Positions 44,489 through 57,343 of a stretch of DNA of 64,000 nt are shown here, one piece after another. The position numbers and the translations under genes are program-made. The stretch's first letter is position 1. Every line of letters starts with the position of its first letter. The notes under the pieces were generated by a model. It was not told where the DNA came from and made no database searches. It worked only from the letters and a program-made list of their open reading frames with translations. The DNA is from Ulva prolifera (lineage: Eukaryota > Chlorophyta > Ulvophyceae > Ulvales > Ulvaceae): NCBI GenBank assembly GCA_023078555.1, contig CM041196.1, positions 4,537,658 through 4,601,657 of the forward strand, given 5' to 3'.

Positions 44489-46212
44489 CTACGCACGTCC
44501 CTTCTTGCCCTTCTTGGCATGCTTCCCCTTCTTCCCCTGCCTTGCAGCCTTGCTCCTCTTCTTCCCAGCCCCACCCTTCTTCCTGCTGCTGTGTTGCTTG
44601 GTGGTATTGTCTTGTCCATTTGCAGCGCCCACATGAGAGGTGGCAGTATCCCCACGCCGTGCAGCAGGCGCGAACAGGTCTGAAGAGAGTACATCTGCCT
44701 CGGGCGACAGTGGGAACTCAGGCACCTGGCCTGCAAGCGAGCGGCGGACGAGTGGCACTTCAGCTTCTGTTGAATCATTCGGCATTTCGAGCCAGTTCTT
44801 CGAGGTGCATTCATCGGCAGCGCCGATATCAAGGTCGGCAGGGCAGGCAGCCTTGCCGCTGATTGAGGCGATGAAGTCCACTGCAGCTGCAAAGGCTTCC
44901 TGAGAGTCGGTCGTATGTGGGTCCACGATGGATGACGTTTTCTCAGAGAATGCAGAGCTGTTGACGGCGCCATCACTTCCATCGACCCCATCCATGAACT
45001 CCTCAGCAGAGTCATCACAGCACTCGACCACAAACAACTCGCACAGGGCGTCCACCTCAGCGCCAATGTCCTCGTCTGACACAGATGCATCCTCGATGTC
45101 TAGCACCTGCACACCACACCCCGGCTGCGACGATGGTGACAAAAGCACAAGTACCAAGGCGAAATCGCTGCAAAGCTGTGGACAAAAATGTCACAGTATG
45201 CATTATCACACGCAGTCGTCAAGGAATGCAGAAATTCACCCAAAAAAAGACACAATGTGTGCATACCTCGGTGGCATCAGAAACGGCAACCTTCCTTGCA
45301 GCGCCAGCCAGGACAGAGTCGACTGCAGCCTGCACCATTTTGGCCACACACTCCCTGGCCTCTGCCTGTGCCACGACATTTGCAATGGCTGTCTTCACCA
45401 GTACTTCCACACATGCCTTGGCTGCTTTTTCTGCGGCCAGGCGGTCCAGTGCAGCCTGAATTCCGGGGAAGTGGAAGATCGCCTTGGTGGCCTCAGTGAC
45501 CTCGGGGGGGCAGGGGGCCGGCACACGAGGACGGACTTCGCCTTCAGATGCTGCGGCCGCGGCCAGGGCGGCTTTCACGACCGGGGGCAGGCGGCAGGGC
45601 GCGAGAGGCCGGAGGGTCACCGAACCGTTGGCCAGAGCTGCCTGTACACGCAGACAGCGCTGTCTGCGCATTGTAAGTGCCTATGGCTCTCGGCCCCATG
45701 CAGTCGAATGGCATAGACCACATGTATGCATGTCCGATGGCAACAGACAAGGACTGCACGATGTCTATGGGGCGTGAATGTGTTGTAGTTGCTATGCATA
45801 GCCGTGCCAGTAGGTCGGCATGTGCACAAGCGTGTGGCAGCAGCTTCGTCGTACGCATGCATGCGTGGGTGTACTCGGAAGAGCAAAGCAGACGCGAGAG
45901 CCTGACGAGGCCGATGCAAAGGCCCGAGAACGCAGCGCACAGACGCAGGTCCGACTAAGGTATTGGAGCCAAACAGACAAGAATCGCATGATTCACATAG
46001 TAAACAATTCGATCGATGACTTGCTTGACGCTGATGGGAGCGCTACAGCCTGTACATGTAGCTATTATGGAACGTTGACAGGCTACAGCCGACATCAAGC
46101 ACCACTCGGAATCTGCAAACAGTGTATACATAGCTCACAGGCTCGGTGAGGATACCTGAATATTTTTGGTGGCTGCCTTTGTCTCGTCAGTGATCATCGA
46201 TGGGACAGCCAT
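44489..46212 (-). CDS. Family 2 protein copy I (three exons, 349 aa)
   Basis: Exons on the minus strand: 46156-46212, 45267-45641, 44489-45106. Exon 1 is the same peptide as in copy H; its donor is GTATCC. Exon 2 ends S-V-L-A-G-A-A-R-K-V-A-V-S-D-A-T-E, so the segment after the last helical repeat differs from copy H (S-K-G-A-N-P-D). This looks like a short exchange near the exon end. Exon 3 starts V-L-D-I-E-D-A-S and has a V-P-L-V-R-R-S-L-A-G-Q-V-P core in place of P-P-R-R-R. It pairs head to head with family 1 copy D. Confidence 0.82.
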
Positions 46213-46313
46213 ACTGAATCTTTGGATGTATTCGTAGATAGAAGGTTGAGATTTGATTGTAGAAAGTACTTAGAGTGCGAAGGTACTATGAGGCGTGTGC
46301 GTCGCCAGCGGTG

Positions 46314-46320
46314 CTTTATA
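46314..46320 (-). promoter_or_regulatory. TATA box of family 2 copy I
   Basis: The minus strand reads TATAAAG about 103 bases before the ATG; this is the best-formed TATA box among the family 2 copies. Confidence 0.7.
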
Positions 46321-47457
46321 CGCTCGCAGACCTGAGACAGGCAGCGAGCGCCGAGCCATGCCAGCAACGATCGCGCGGTGGAGCAGATCACACAGGATTG
46401 CTACTTCACCCCAATTACGTGTTGAATGTGACTCAAACCGCCCGTGGTATGGTTGCATGCACATTCGGCGGTGAAGTCTGCAGTGGTATATGCATCGCGA
46501 CCCCCGGCATTCTCCCTGTGAGCTTGCTTACTACACTTGAAAAGCTTCACACATAAACCTGTGTCATGATATGCATGCTTCACCTCGCCTGCGATGCTCC
46601 AGCGTCTGTCCTCCCGGGCATCACACATGTGATGATCATGCAGCTCAACTGCCAACGCTGCAGCCTGCAGCTGAAATTCCCCTGCCAAAATGCACACAGC
46701 GTAGAGCCTTACACTTGCTGCTGTGTATGACGAGACAAGCTTGCCACACTGACAGGCATGGCCGATGCCGGGGGTTGTGTGCACTCTTGAACAATTTACA
46801 GAGATCCTGTTCAAGATGGGAACAAAGCATCGTGAAAATATGAAGCATGGGATGTGTCCTGCCGCATCTGGCCTTATATCGAAATATGCAACGCCCGCAC
46901 AATGTCTTTCACATGCCTGTTTTGAGCAGAGGCATGCCTCTGTGCAAATGTGGCATTTCCTGACCTCAAACAAAGTGCAGCCATGACAGCAAGCTCGTCC
47001 AGGCATGCTTCTATAGACGCCTATAGGCATGTCAGCGAGGCATACGGCAGCGTAGACATGTAAACCCTTACCACAATTGTTTAAAGATCCCCTGTCATAT
47101 CTTGAGCCCTGTCCCTGATTCTAGTAGCACCAGCATGGGCGAGCCGTATGAGCCTGATCACACTAGATCAGTAATCGTTGACGTCGATGCATGGGCGACA
47201 CCATGCTGTAATACTTTAGCCCAGGAGTGGTGGTCATGCATTGTATGTGCACGGTCCCACTGTGAATGCTTTGGGCCGGTACCATCGCATCTGCATGACT
47301 TCGTCCTGCATCATTGATGGGACGTGCATGCAGCGCCGGCTGATACGTATCTACGTTCAATGCATGTGACAGATCTCAGCCACTGAGTCTGGCTCAGCGC
47401 GTTCGATGATGGCTGAGATGTCTCGGCGCGAGCTGCACGCCTCGGTCCGCCGAGCAC

Positions 47458-47465
47458 ATAAATAG
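47458..47465 (+). promoter_or_regulatory. TATA box of family 1 copy D
   Basis: ATAAATAG, 97 bases before the ATG, in the same setting as in copy C. Confidence 0.78.
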
Positions 47466-47554
47466 CCGCGGAAGACCGCAGATGCCTCAAAGCTCCTTTA
47501 CTCTCGAGTACTCTCTTCCTTTTCAAACATACCTCCAATACACCAATCGTCGAG

Positions 47555-49262
47555 ATGGCTTTCTCTACCGTTCAGACAACACCAGCTGCAGCCATCGCGC
47601 TGTCCAAGGTACGTTCTCCTATCTACGCCATTAGAATGAGTGATTCATCACGGCTTGATATAATCGTCGCATCGAATTCCTGGGCTATAATCAACATGCC
47701 AGCCTGCCAGTGCAACGTGCCAGCAGATCGATATCTGTTGCATCTGGACAGCTGCCCCCTCTTGCGTGCATACATCACATCTATCCCGTTGAACGTCGAG
47801 CCTGCATGTTTTCCGCTCTCGTTGCGTTCGCTGCTCCGGCCCTTTGCCTCGGGCTCGTCACGCTCTCGCGTCCACTTCAAATTTGCTTCTGAGCACACAT
47901 GCATGCATGCATGTAATTCAAGACGTCCGCAGAGTCCACGCATGTTGCTGAGCACACGTCAGCATGCATGAGAAAGCTCTTCCACAGTGCTGAGTGTGCC
48001 GTTCAGTTCCAGCTGTAGACAATGCATGTGTGTTTGCAGGCTGCTCTGGCTGGAGCGTCGGTGTCAGCTGCCATCCTCGAGGTTGTGGGGGCAGTCTCGG
48101 CCACCAAGGGGCTGTTCAAGAAGAGCCTGCACCCCGCCATGCATGCGGCCCTGGACCGCCTGGCCGCTGAGGGGGCATGCATTGCCGCACAGGCCGCTGC
48201 TGCGGAAGAAGAAGCCCGGAAAGGCGTGGAGACGCTCGTGAAGGCGGCAGTTGCCAACGTCGTGGCACAGGCAGAGGCTGAAAGCCAGGTGAAGACGCTC
48301 GTGAAGACGGCGATTGCCAACGTCGTGGCACAGGCAGAGGCCAGGGAGTGTGTGGCCAAGATGGTGCAGGCAGCAGTCGACTCTGTCCTGGCTGGCTCTG
48401 CAAGCAAGGGTCCCAACCCCGAAGCCACAGAGGTGTGACCAGCTCTTCCTGATAGCCACGTGTCAGCACAGCCACGCTCACAGGTGCTGCCTTTCTGGCA
48501 GCTTTTTAGACACACTGCCACAGCGGGGCGAGGCATGCAGGTGCTGGACATCGAGGAGGCCTCTTTATCCGATGAGGACGTTGGCATTGAGGTGGACGCC
48601 CTGTGTGACACACTCGTGGAAGAGTGCTGCGATGAGTTTGATGATGACGATGATGTTGTTGAAGCCAACCACACTGCTTCAAAGGCGGCAATGTCACGCA
48701 ACAACGACGCCGGTGCTCCCGACAAGGATGCCGCTGAGCTGTGCAGCAGCAAAAATCGGTTCGAAATGTTGTTCCAAGACTGCTGTGAAGACTGCGATCC
48801 CGCATGCCTCAACGACAAGGTGTGGCATTGCCACTGGCTCACCACCTGGTGCACTTGCATGTGGATGTATGTCGCGCAGAACTACAGTGTCAAGGCTACA
48901 TGTAGCCATCTGTGAGATTGTGTCTATACTATGCACCTGTGCTGGATGTCAGTGTTGCCTGATCATGTTGCAACGTGCAGGTAGCTGATGTGGCGGCCGG
49001 CCTGTCCAACGCTGCAGTGCCCCCCCGCAGTCGCACGCTTGCTGGCCAGGTTCCTGAGTTTCCGCTTGAACATACCACAGACGAGGTGTGTGGGGGCACC
49101 ACCTCCTCCCAGATGACTGACACTGAGGGCCCGGATAACACGTTGAAGACGCGGAGCAAAGGGAAGAAGAGCGGGGCTGGGAAGAAGGCGAAGAAGAGCA
49201 AGGCGGCAAGGCAGGGCAAGAAGGGCAAGCACGCCAAGAAGGGCAAGAAGGGACGTGCCTAG
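47555..49262 (+). CDS. Family 1 protein copy D (four exons, 335 aa), three-repeat form
   Basis: Exons: 47555-47608, 48040-48432, 48541-48819, 48981-49262. Exon 1 ends with the usual Lys and a GTACGT donor. In exon 2 the first repeat begins A-R-K-G-V-E-T-L where copies C and E have A-R-E-C-V-E-T-L, removing one Cys and one acidic residue. The extra A-E-S-Q-V-K unit is present. Exon 4 has P-P-R-S-R-T-L-A-G-Q-V-P and a T-E-G-P-D-N stretch, and its tail matches the other copies exactly. It faces family 2 copy I. Confidence 0.85.
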
Positions 49263-49371
49263 GTGCACAGTATTACCTAGCGTGTTTGACTTTTTGGCAT
49301 TTCGCTCGCGAGTGTAGAGGTTCCGTGATTCAGAGAGTAGTGATGGTCGTGGTGGAGAGGCTTGCATGTTG

Positions 49372-49376
49372 TGTAA
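49372..49376 (+). terminator. TGTAA polyadenylation signal, family 1 copy D
   Basis: TGTAA 110 bases after the stop. Confidence 0.5.
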
Positions 49377-52300
49377 CACACACACTTCATGCTACTTCCC
49401 TCATGGCCAGCTCCCATGCGTGCGTGTTGTTCGCTTACTGTTTCCCCAGTTCACCAACGCATGATTCTCATTGTCAGTTTCATCGTAATGCCAGGATGTT
49501 ATCAGCAGAGCGAGGGCTCTGATCTCATCACAATTGCCTGTGTTCCGGCATACACCTGCATCGGACACGAGGTTGAGTCGCAGGTGGCAACCCCAGCAAC
49601 CGCTTGGCAGGTCTCGATCGGGCTCCACAGCGGGCCAGGAAGCGGGGTCTGGACTGCACTCCGCTGCCAGCAGTTTGAGGTCAACCCCTAGAGGTCGGCG
49701 CACCTGCATGGCAGCCATACTGTCAGAGGCACGCTACGTGGCAGGCGCTTCAGGCATGCAGTCAAAAGGTCCCATGCTTGTGCGGGATCGTGCATGTTCT
49801 GACATGCGATATGGTTGAATCTAACGAGCGCCCCCCCCCCCCTCTAGAGACGTTACGAACCCCAAGTCGCTGCCGAGCACGGCCTGGATCGAGTAGTTTG
49901 CATAAACAGATGTTTGCATAAACAGTCTGCATCAACTGTCACGTCGCTGCCGGCGGCTGCAGTGGAGCCCCTCACGGTTGATTCAGCAGGTGCACTACGC
50001 AGGTGACGCCCGGGTGCTGTGCCCGTGCACGAACCAGCAAGCGGAAGCAGAGGTGCTGCTAGGCTCTGTGGCTGCTGTGCGCTCCTCCACGCAGACAGCA
50101 GCCAACGCGCAAGCCTTCTCAAGGGAATCCTGGGTCAAGCCTCGGCACGATATGCCGGTGTCTCACGCCTCCGGTACCGCTGAACAGGCCCAGATGCCTT
50201 GCCGCGGCGGAGCCGACTGCGGCCGCCACGAAGCGCACGACTTATCCGGGAATGCGGCAGCGCGGCCGCAATTTCCGGGATCGCCCCAGAGAGCATGCCG
50301 AGTGCTGCACCGTGATGCATCAGGGCGACAATGGTGAGCGCAGGTGTTGCGGCACTGGACGATGTAGAAGTGTCGTGCAGGGAGGCACGGCGCTGTGGCC
50401 GCCGGCGGCCGCAGCGGCGGAGGATGCAGGGGTCTGTCAGCCGAGGTGCGGCGGCAGGGAGTCGGTACACGTCAGCGGCGGGAGTGTCGAGGACTGGCCG
50501 ATGTGGAAACCGTCGTGCTGGAAATGGACGTGGGGCCTGCATGCACAGCTCAGCGGCGTCGCAATACGGAATTTGTCGCACTGCCAACGAGTCCACGACG
50601 CCACCAAGAGGACCACAACGCCGATGCACAGGAACAACTCCCAAGGCGTGTGGCGGGAAGCGTGGTGGTAGTAGCAGGCTCGTGGGAAGTTCCCAGTGGC
50701 ACGCACCAAATGCAGGGATCACGAAGTGGCCTTGTGGCGTCAGAGCCAGGCCAAAGACTGGCAGTGAAACTGCCAATGCAAAGAGCAACTGTAGGTGGCA
50801 TACTGGGCAATAGGTGAGTGTGAACAGTTTCAACTCTACGTCAAACACCTTTGTGAAAGAGAAGCAAGACCACAGCGCTGGGCTCGCATTCCAACAATGC
50901 ATAGCTCCTGTTGAACAGCACGCATGGCATGTCGGGCCACAATCAACAGCAAGGGCGCAAAGCCCACCTGCGTGTCTGCTGGCTTCTGGCCTGAACTGAA
51001 GTCGACTGTGCGTGCCTGGGTCAATGCGATCTTGCACGCCCACGAGGCCCAAAGAAAGAGCTAGGCTCCAACGGCCACACCACGTAGACCTCACACGTCT
51101 CAGGATCGATCCCGGCATGCCATCACGGTGGCAATCGCATAGCGGAGGTGACCAGCGCTGCCGAGGTGCAAGACCGGCTCGATGGCGTCTATTGTATCGA
51201 AGATGTGCCCTGCCTTCAAGTACCAACAAGGTTTGAAATCGGAGCCCTGCCAGATTTGACTTGCTGCGCTGACTATCCAGCACATCCTTCGCACATTGGT
51301 CTGCGGCATAGGCACACACGCCCGGAACGAGTGCAGGCGTCACACAGCTCTACATGCAGTGCATCTGACGGAGCAGCTGTTACTTACAGGTGAGTACAAG
51401 TGTGTCTAACAGAGATACACGAACCCTTGTAACAGTTTCTGAACAAGTGCTACCTTGGCACACCTGATCCCACCAACTCGGACTGCCACGCCTGCCGTTG
51501 CAGACATTGCTGGCCTTGATTCTGCAGGATGACTGTCAAGAATCAAAGCACGGACTTTGAAACTGCATGCACGCTTTAATGCCTAGTGATGCCAGCTGCA
51601 GGCAAAACCTCCCAGTCCTGAGGACTCCCGAGGTGCTCTACTGCTTGCCAAGCAAGGTGGCCACGCCGCCAGATAAAGATACAGGGCGAATCGTAGGTCG
51701 TGTCTGCCCAAAGCTTGGGCCCATATGAAAATCAGATCAAGAGTCTACGGTCTCAGGGACCAGAGAGCTATGTCGACTTCAGATACCTTCGCAGGCGCGG
51801 CGTTAGGCTGAAATCAGTGACAGAATCATGAGACAGAAAAGTTGTTCCGTTCACACGGTTGATTGTGTCTGTTGTGCGCCGCTCACATCGGCCTGGAGTC
51901 AGGCCCTGGACTCGCGACGGAGGCACATGCGTGAGCCACAGACACTTGACGACACCTTCATCTCGGGGCATCTCTGTGTCCGCACAGGTATTCATGGTGG
52001 TGGAGGCATGGGAACAGCACAACCGAAATCATGTGACACATATTGCCTTGGTGCACCTATAGCGTGCGACCTGACGGCCTTCGAATGCGGCTCACGTTGG
52101 GTAGGTGTTGTGTTCGAGCTTGTTCTGTGTGCTGGCCGATTGCTTTGGCAATTGACATCAATGCCTGATACAACCCCCTGGCACCTTTAATGAACAATAG
52201 GTGTCTTTTGTAGTGCTCGTCGGTTTCAGTCTCTCCACGCGGTTCCCGGATGCGCGGCAGCTTGATGTCTCTCCATCTGGAGCGGGCTGCAGCGCACTCG

Positions 52301-52679
52301 CGAAGACGATTTGAAGTCAACTCGTGCAGCAGGACATTCTTCATCCAGCCTATGCAACGAACAGTCTCCATGTCAGCAGCATACTGAACCGCGTACAGCA
52401 TGTCCCAGCATGCCCATTGGAGATCAAGTATCAAGTAGAATTAACCATCACGTTCACTGGCAGAGGAGACAAGCACTTTTGAGCTGAGTCTGCACACCGG
52501 TTGCGTTTCACATGTGAGCGGTGACTCAGTTTAAAACATTGCATTAAAGTGGTTCCATCCTCCTCATGCAGCCACTACCTACTGATCGAGGCACCCAGGA
52601 AAAGATGCAATGGAGGACCGTGTTCATTCACAAGGGACACAGTGTGCACCACAATATGTTACAGCCCATGCCAGGTTGG
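49377..52679. other. Tail-to-tail spacer, unit 3
   Basis: The longest and most diverged of the right-arm spacers. It has a 12-base C run (49831-49842), a short duplication of TTTGCATAAACAG (49898-49926), and a 402-codon open frame on the minus strand (50135-51343). That frame is Cys, Arg and Pro rich and has no recognisable domain. The conserved block GACACCTTCATCTCGGGGCA lies near 51.95 kb. Confidence 0.45.
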
Positions 52680-52684
52680 TTACA
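52680..52684 (-). terminator. TGTAA polyadenylation signal, family 2 copy J
   Basis: The complement of TGTAA, about 113-117 bases after the stop, in CGTGTAACCAACC. Confidence 0.5.
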
Positions 52685-52796
52685 CGATCTGCCTGTGCAC
52701 CCTTCGCACTCCTCTCAGTGTGCTCTCACAAACTGCACTGGATATCTCGATGCACTACCGTTGAACAATGTGCGAAAACAATGCAGAAAACGTATT

Positions 52797-54541
52797 CTAC
52801 GCACGTCCCTTCTTGCCCTTCTTGGCATGCTTCCCCTTCTTCCCCTGCCTTGCAGCTTTGCTCCTCTTCTTCCCCGCCCCACCCTTCTTTCTGCTGCTGT
52901 GTTGCTTGACGCTGCTGTCTTGTACATTTGCAGCACCCACATGAGAGGTGGCAGAGTCCCCATGCCGTGCAGCAGGAACCACCACTTCTGCAAGGAATAC
53001 ATCTGCCTCGGACGACAATGGAAAGTCGGACACCTGGCCCGCAAGCGAACGGCGCCGGGGGGAAAGTCCAGCTTCTGTCAAGTCTTCCGGCATATCGAGC
53101 CGTTCCTTTGAGTTGCATTCATCGGCAGCGCCGGTGTCGAGGTCGGCAGTACACGCAGCCTCATCGTTGATAGAAACCGTGACCTCCACTGCGTCTGTGG
53201 AGGATTCTTGAATGCCAGTCGCATGCTGGTCCCCAATGTTGATGGAGGGATTGCCCTCAGATAATACATAGCTGGCAGCAGCGCCATCACCTCCAGCATC
53301 AGCATCAGCCAAAAACTCCTCAGCAAAGTCATCACAACACTCGACCACCAGCAGCTCGCACAGGGCATCCACCTCATGATCAGCGCCAACGTCCTCGTCT
53401 GACACGCACGCCTCCTCGATGTCCAGCACCTGCACACCCCACCCCATGCCATGACGATGATGACAAAGGCAACAAGTACCCGGGGCGAAATCGCTGCATG
53501 CAAAGCTGTGCACAAACACGTCCAAGTATGCATCATCACAGACAGTCATAAGGGTATGAAGACTACAACCACTCGCAAGGTATGCAGATATACACACAAA
53601 AAAAAAGAGACACAAAGTGTGCATACCTCGGTGGCATCATAAATGGCAACCTTGCTTGCGGAGCCAGCCATGACAGAGTCGACTGCGGCCTGCACCATCT
53701 TGGCCACACACTTCCTGGCCTCTGCCTGTGCCACGACACTTTCAATGGCTGTCTTCACCAGTGTCCCCACACACGTCTTGGCTGCTTGTTCGGAGGCCAG
53801 GCGGTCCAGTGCAGCCTGGATGCCGGGGAAGCAGAAGATCGCCTTGGTGGCCTCGGTGACGACGGGGCAGGGGCCGGGCACACGAGGCCGGACTGCGCCT
53901 TTACATTCCGGAGCCCCGGCCAGAGCGGCTTCCACGGCCGGGGGCAGGCGGCACGGCGCGAGAGGCCGGGGGATGGCAGAGCCGTTGGCCAGAGCTGCCT
54001 GCACACGCAGCCAGGATTGTAAGTGCTTATGATTCTCGGGCGGATGCAATCATGGCATAGACTCAATGTATGCATGTCAGACGGCACCATAGAAGGTCTG
54101 CACGATATCTGCGGGGCGCGGACATCTTGCAGTTGCGCATCCATATCCGTGCCAGTAGGCCGCTTGCACCATGTGCACAAGCGCGAGGCAGCAGCTGTTT
54201 CGTACGCATGCATGCGTGGGTGTGTACTTCGGAAGCAAAGCGGACGTGAGAGCCTGACGAGCCCGAACCAAAGGCCCCACAACGCAGGGAACAGACGCAG
54301 GTCATTTGAACAAAGCGGAATACACTCGCATGATTCACACAGCCTAATAGATTTTGCTTGACGCTTATGAAAGCGCGTTCAACCTGTAGCTACTGTGCAA
54401 CAGCAAACAGGCCACAGCCGACATCAGGCACCGCTTGGAATCTGCAAAGAGTGCATACATAGCGTGTAGGCTTGGGTAGCATACCTTGATTTTGTTGGTG
54501 GCTGCGTTGGTGTCGGCAGCGATCATCGATGGGATAACCAT
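52797..54541 (-). CDS. Family 2 protein copy J (three exons, 353 aa)
   Basis: Exons on the minus strand: 54485-54541, 53627-53998, 52797-53429. Exon 1 is MVIPSMIAADTNAATNKIK, clearly a variant of that in copies H and I. Exon 2 has one codon less in the Pro-rich part (P-G-P-C-P-V-V-T-E) and Cys replacing Arg in I-F-C-F-P-G. Exon 3 carries E-E-F-L-A-D-A-D-A-G-G-D-G, the same form as in the broken left-arm copy at 898-1412, so J is that copy's closest intact relative here. It ends in the usual K-K-G-R-A. Its core is L-S-P-R-R-R-S-L-A-G-Q-V. Confidence 0.82.
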
Positions 54542-55518
54542 ACTGGATCTTTGGACGTATCAGTAGATAGAAGGTTGAGATTTTCCTGTAGAAAGTACTT
54601 GGAGCGCGAATGTACTGTGAGGCGTGTGCGGTCACCGGCGGTGCTGTATACGCTGACCTGAGGCAGGCAGCGAGCGCCGAGACAAGCCAGCAATGCTCGT
54701 GCGGTGGAGCAGATCACGCAGCAACGAGTAATGCACCCTCGTCATGTTTCTCATGTGTCTCGAAGCGTCCTTGGTATGGTTGCATGCACATCCGCGGTGC
54801 AGTCTGCAGTGGTGTATGCATCGCGACCCCCGGCATTCACCCTGTGAGCGTGCTTATTAACCATGAAAGGCTTCAAACGATGCAATGTTGGCCCGTAAGA
54901 TGTGAACTGCCTGGTGTGAGCAGAGGCAAATCTGGCCTTTTCCGAACTCTAACAAACTGCTGCCATGACAGTATGCTCATCGAGGCATGTCTCCAGGCAT
55001 CCCAGCGAGGCATACGGCAGCAAAGCCATTTTACAATTGCCACAATGATCCTCCGTGACATCTTGAGCCCTGTCGCTGATACTAGCAGTGGCACAGTCCT
55101 GGGTCTAGAGATCAGAATGCCTTATGAGCCTGAGATCAGAACATGTTGGTGCATTGGCGGTACCCAGCATACATTACTCACGGACTGGGGGTTCATGCAT
55201 TGCATGTGCTTCACGGTCCCACTGTGAAGGCCTGGGGACGGTGTCATTGCGTCTGCATGACCTCGTCCTGCATCATCGATGGGACGTGCATGCAGCGACG
55301 GCTCATACGTGTACGTATACAATGCATGTGATAGATCTCAGTCACTGAGTCTGATGCTCAGCGCGTTCGATGATCGCTGAGATGTCTCGGCGCGAGCTGC
55401 ACGCCTCGGTCCGCCGAGCACATAAATAGCCGCGAAAGACCGCAGATGCCTCAAAGCTCCTTTGCTCTCGAGTACTCTCTTCCTTTTCAAACATACCTCC
55501 AATACACCAATCGTCGAA
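54542..55518. promoter_or_regulatory. Divergent promoter region between family 2 copy J and family 1 copy E
   Basis: The shortest of the shared regions (977 bases), lacking the middle segment seen at 38.57-38.88 kb. It has a TATA-like complement of TATACAG at 54644-54650 for family 2 and ATAAATAG at 55422-55429 for family 1. Its family 1 side closely resembles 1-560 of the window in reverse. Confidence 0.65.
55422..55429 (+). promoter_or_regulatory. TATA box of family 1 copy E
   Basis: ATAAATAG, 97 bases before the ATG. Confidence 0.78.
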
Positions 55519-57229
55519 ATGGCTTTCTCTACCGTTCAGACAACACCAGCTGCAGCCATCGCGCTGTCCAAGGTACGTTCTCCTATCTACGCCATTAGAA
55601 TGAGTGACTCGTCACGGCTTGATCTAATCGTCGCATCGAATTCCTGAGCTATAATCAACACGGCAGCCTGCCAGTATACAAACGTGCCAGCAGATCTAGA
55701 TCGAGCTCTGTTGCCTCTAGACAGCTGCCACCTCTTGCGTGCATACATCACATCTATCCTGTTGAACGTCGAGCTTGCATGTTTGGCGCTTTCGATGCGT
55801 TCGTTGCCTCGGCCCTTTGCCTCGGGCTCGTCACGCTCTCGCGTCCACTTTGCTTCCGAGCACACATGCATGCATGCATGTAATTCTAGACGTACGCAGA
55901 GTCCACGCATGTTGCTGAGCACACGTCAGCATGCATGAGAAAGCTCTTCTACATTGCTGAGTGTGCCGTTCAGTTCCAGCTGTAGACAATGCATGTGTGT
56001 TTGCAGGCTGCTCTGGCTGGGGCGTCGGTGTCAGCTGCCATCCTCGAGGTTGTGGGGGCAGTCTCGGCCACCAAGGGGCTGTTCAAGAAGAGCCTGCACC
56101 CCGCCATGCATGCGGCCCTGGACCGCCTGGCCGCTGAGGGGGCATGCATTGCCGCACAGGCCGCTGCTGCGGAAGAAGAAGCCCGGGAATGCGTGGAGAC
56201 GCTCGTGAAGGCGGCAGTTGCCAAGGTCGTGGCACAGGCAGAGGCTGAAAGCCAGGTGAAGACGCTCGTGAAGACGGCGATTGCCAACGTCGTGGCACAG
56301 GCAGAGGCCAGGGAGTGTGTGGCCAAGATGGTGCAGGCAGCAGTCGACACTGTCCTGGCTGGCTCTGCAAGCAAGGGTCCCAACCCCGAAGCCACAGAGG
56401 TGTGACCAGCTCTTCCTGATAGCCACGTGTCAGCACAGCCACGCTCACAGGTGCTGCCTTTCTGACAGCTTTTTAGACACACTGCCACAGCGGGGCGAGG
56501 CATGCAGGTGCTGGACATCGAGGAGGCCTCTGCGTCAGATGAGGACGTTGGCATTGAGGTGGACGCCCTGTGTGACACGCTCGTGGAAGAGTGCTGCGAT
56601 GAGTTTGATGATGACGATGATGTTGTTGAAGCCAACGACGCTGCTTCAAAGGCGGCAATGTCACGCAACAACGACGCCGGTGCTCTCGACAAGGATGCCG
56701 CTGAGCTGTGCAGCAGCGAAAATCGGTTCGAAATGTTGTTCCAAGACTGCTGTGAAGACTGCGATCCCGCATGCCTCAACGACAAGGTGTGGCATTGCCA
56801 CTGGCTCACCACCTGGTGCACTTGCATGTGGGTGTATGTCGCGCAGAGCTACAGTGTCAAGGCTACCTGTAGCCATCTGTGAGATTGTGTCTATACTAAG
56901 CACCTGTGCTGGATGTCAGTGTTGCCTGATCATGTTGCAACGTGCAGGTAGCTGATGTGGCGGCCGGCCTGTCCAACGCTGCAGTGCCCCCCCGCCGCCG
57001 CACGCTTGCTGGCCAGGTTCCTGAGTTTCCACTTGAACATACCACGGCCGAGGTGTGTGCGGGCGCTACCTCCACCCAGATGACTGAGACTGAGGGCTCG
57101 GATGACACGTTGAAGACACGAAGCAAAGGGAAGAAGAGCGGGGCTGGGAAGAAGGCGAAGAAGAGCAAGGCTGCAAGGCAGGGCAAGAAGGGAAAGCACG
57201 CCAAGAAGGGCAAGAAGGGACGTGCATAG
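55519..57229 (+). CDS. Family 1 protein copy E (four exons, 335 aa), three-repeat form
   Basis: Exons: 55519-55572, 56007-56399, 56508-56786, 56948-57229. Exon 2 has the extra A-E-S-Q-V-K repeat; the last repeat reads A-V-D-T-V-L-A-G where others have A-V-D-S-V-L. Exon 3 begins V-L-D-I-E-E-A-S-A-S-D-E and otherwise matches copy C closely, including C-S-S-E-N-R-F-E-M. Exon 4 has E-H-T-T-A-E-V-C-A-G-A-T-S-T, shared in part with copy C, which suggests gene conversion between neighbouring units. Confidence 0.85.
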
Positions 57230-57338
57230 TTGTACAGGTTTTCTTAGCTTGTTTGATTTACCAGCATTTCGCCCGAGAGTGTAGTGGTTCTATGATTCAG
57301 AGAGGAGTGATGGTCGTGGTGGAGAGGCTTGCATGCTG

Positions 57339-57343
57339 TGTAA
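57339..57343 (+). terminator. TGTAA polyadenylation signal, family 1 copy E
   Basis: TGTAA 110 bases after the stop. Confidence 0.5.

Larger units (their letters stand above)
46213..47554. promoter_or_regulatory. Divergent promoter region between family 2 copy I and family 1 copy D
   Basis: Family 2 TATA box: complement of TATAAAG at 46314-46320, next to an imperfect inverted repeat CGCTCGC (46321-46327) / CAGCGAGCG (46342-46350). Family 1 TATA box ATAAATAG at 47458-47465. The 16 bp palindrome CAGAGGCATGCCTCTG is present (about 46926-46941), but the outer arms seen before copy C are not. Confidence 0.68.

Noticed and set aside
49831-49842. 12-base C run in the unit 3 spacer
   Set aside because: Short homopolymer with no gene context; not informative by itself.
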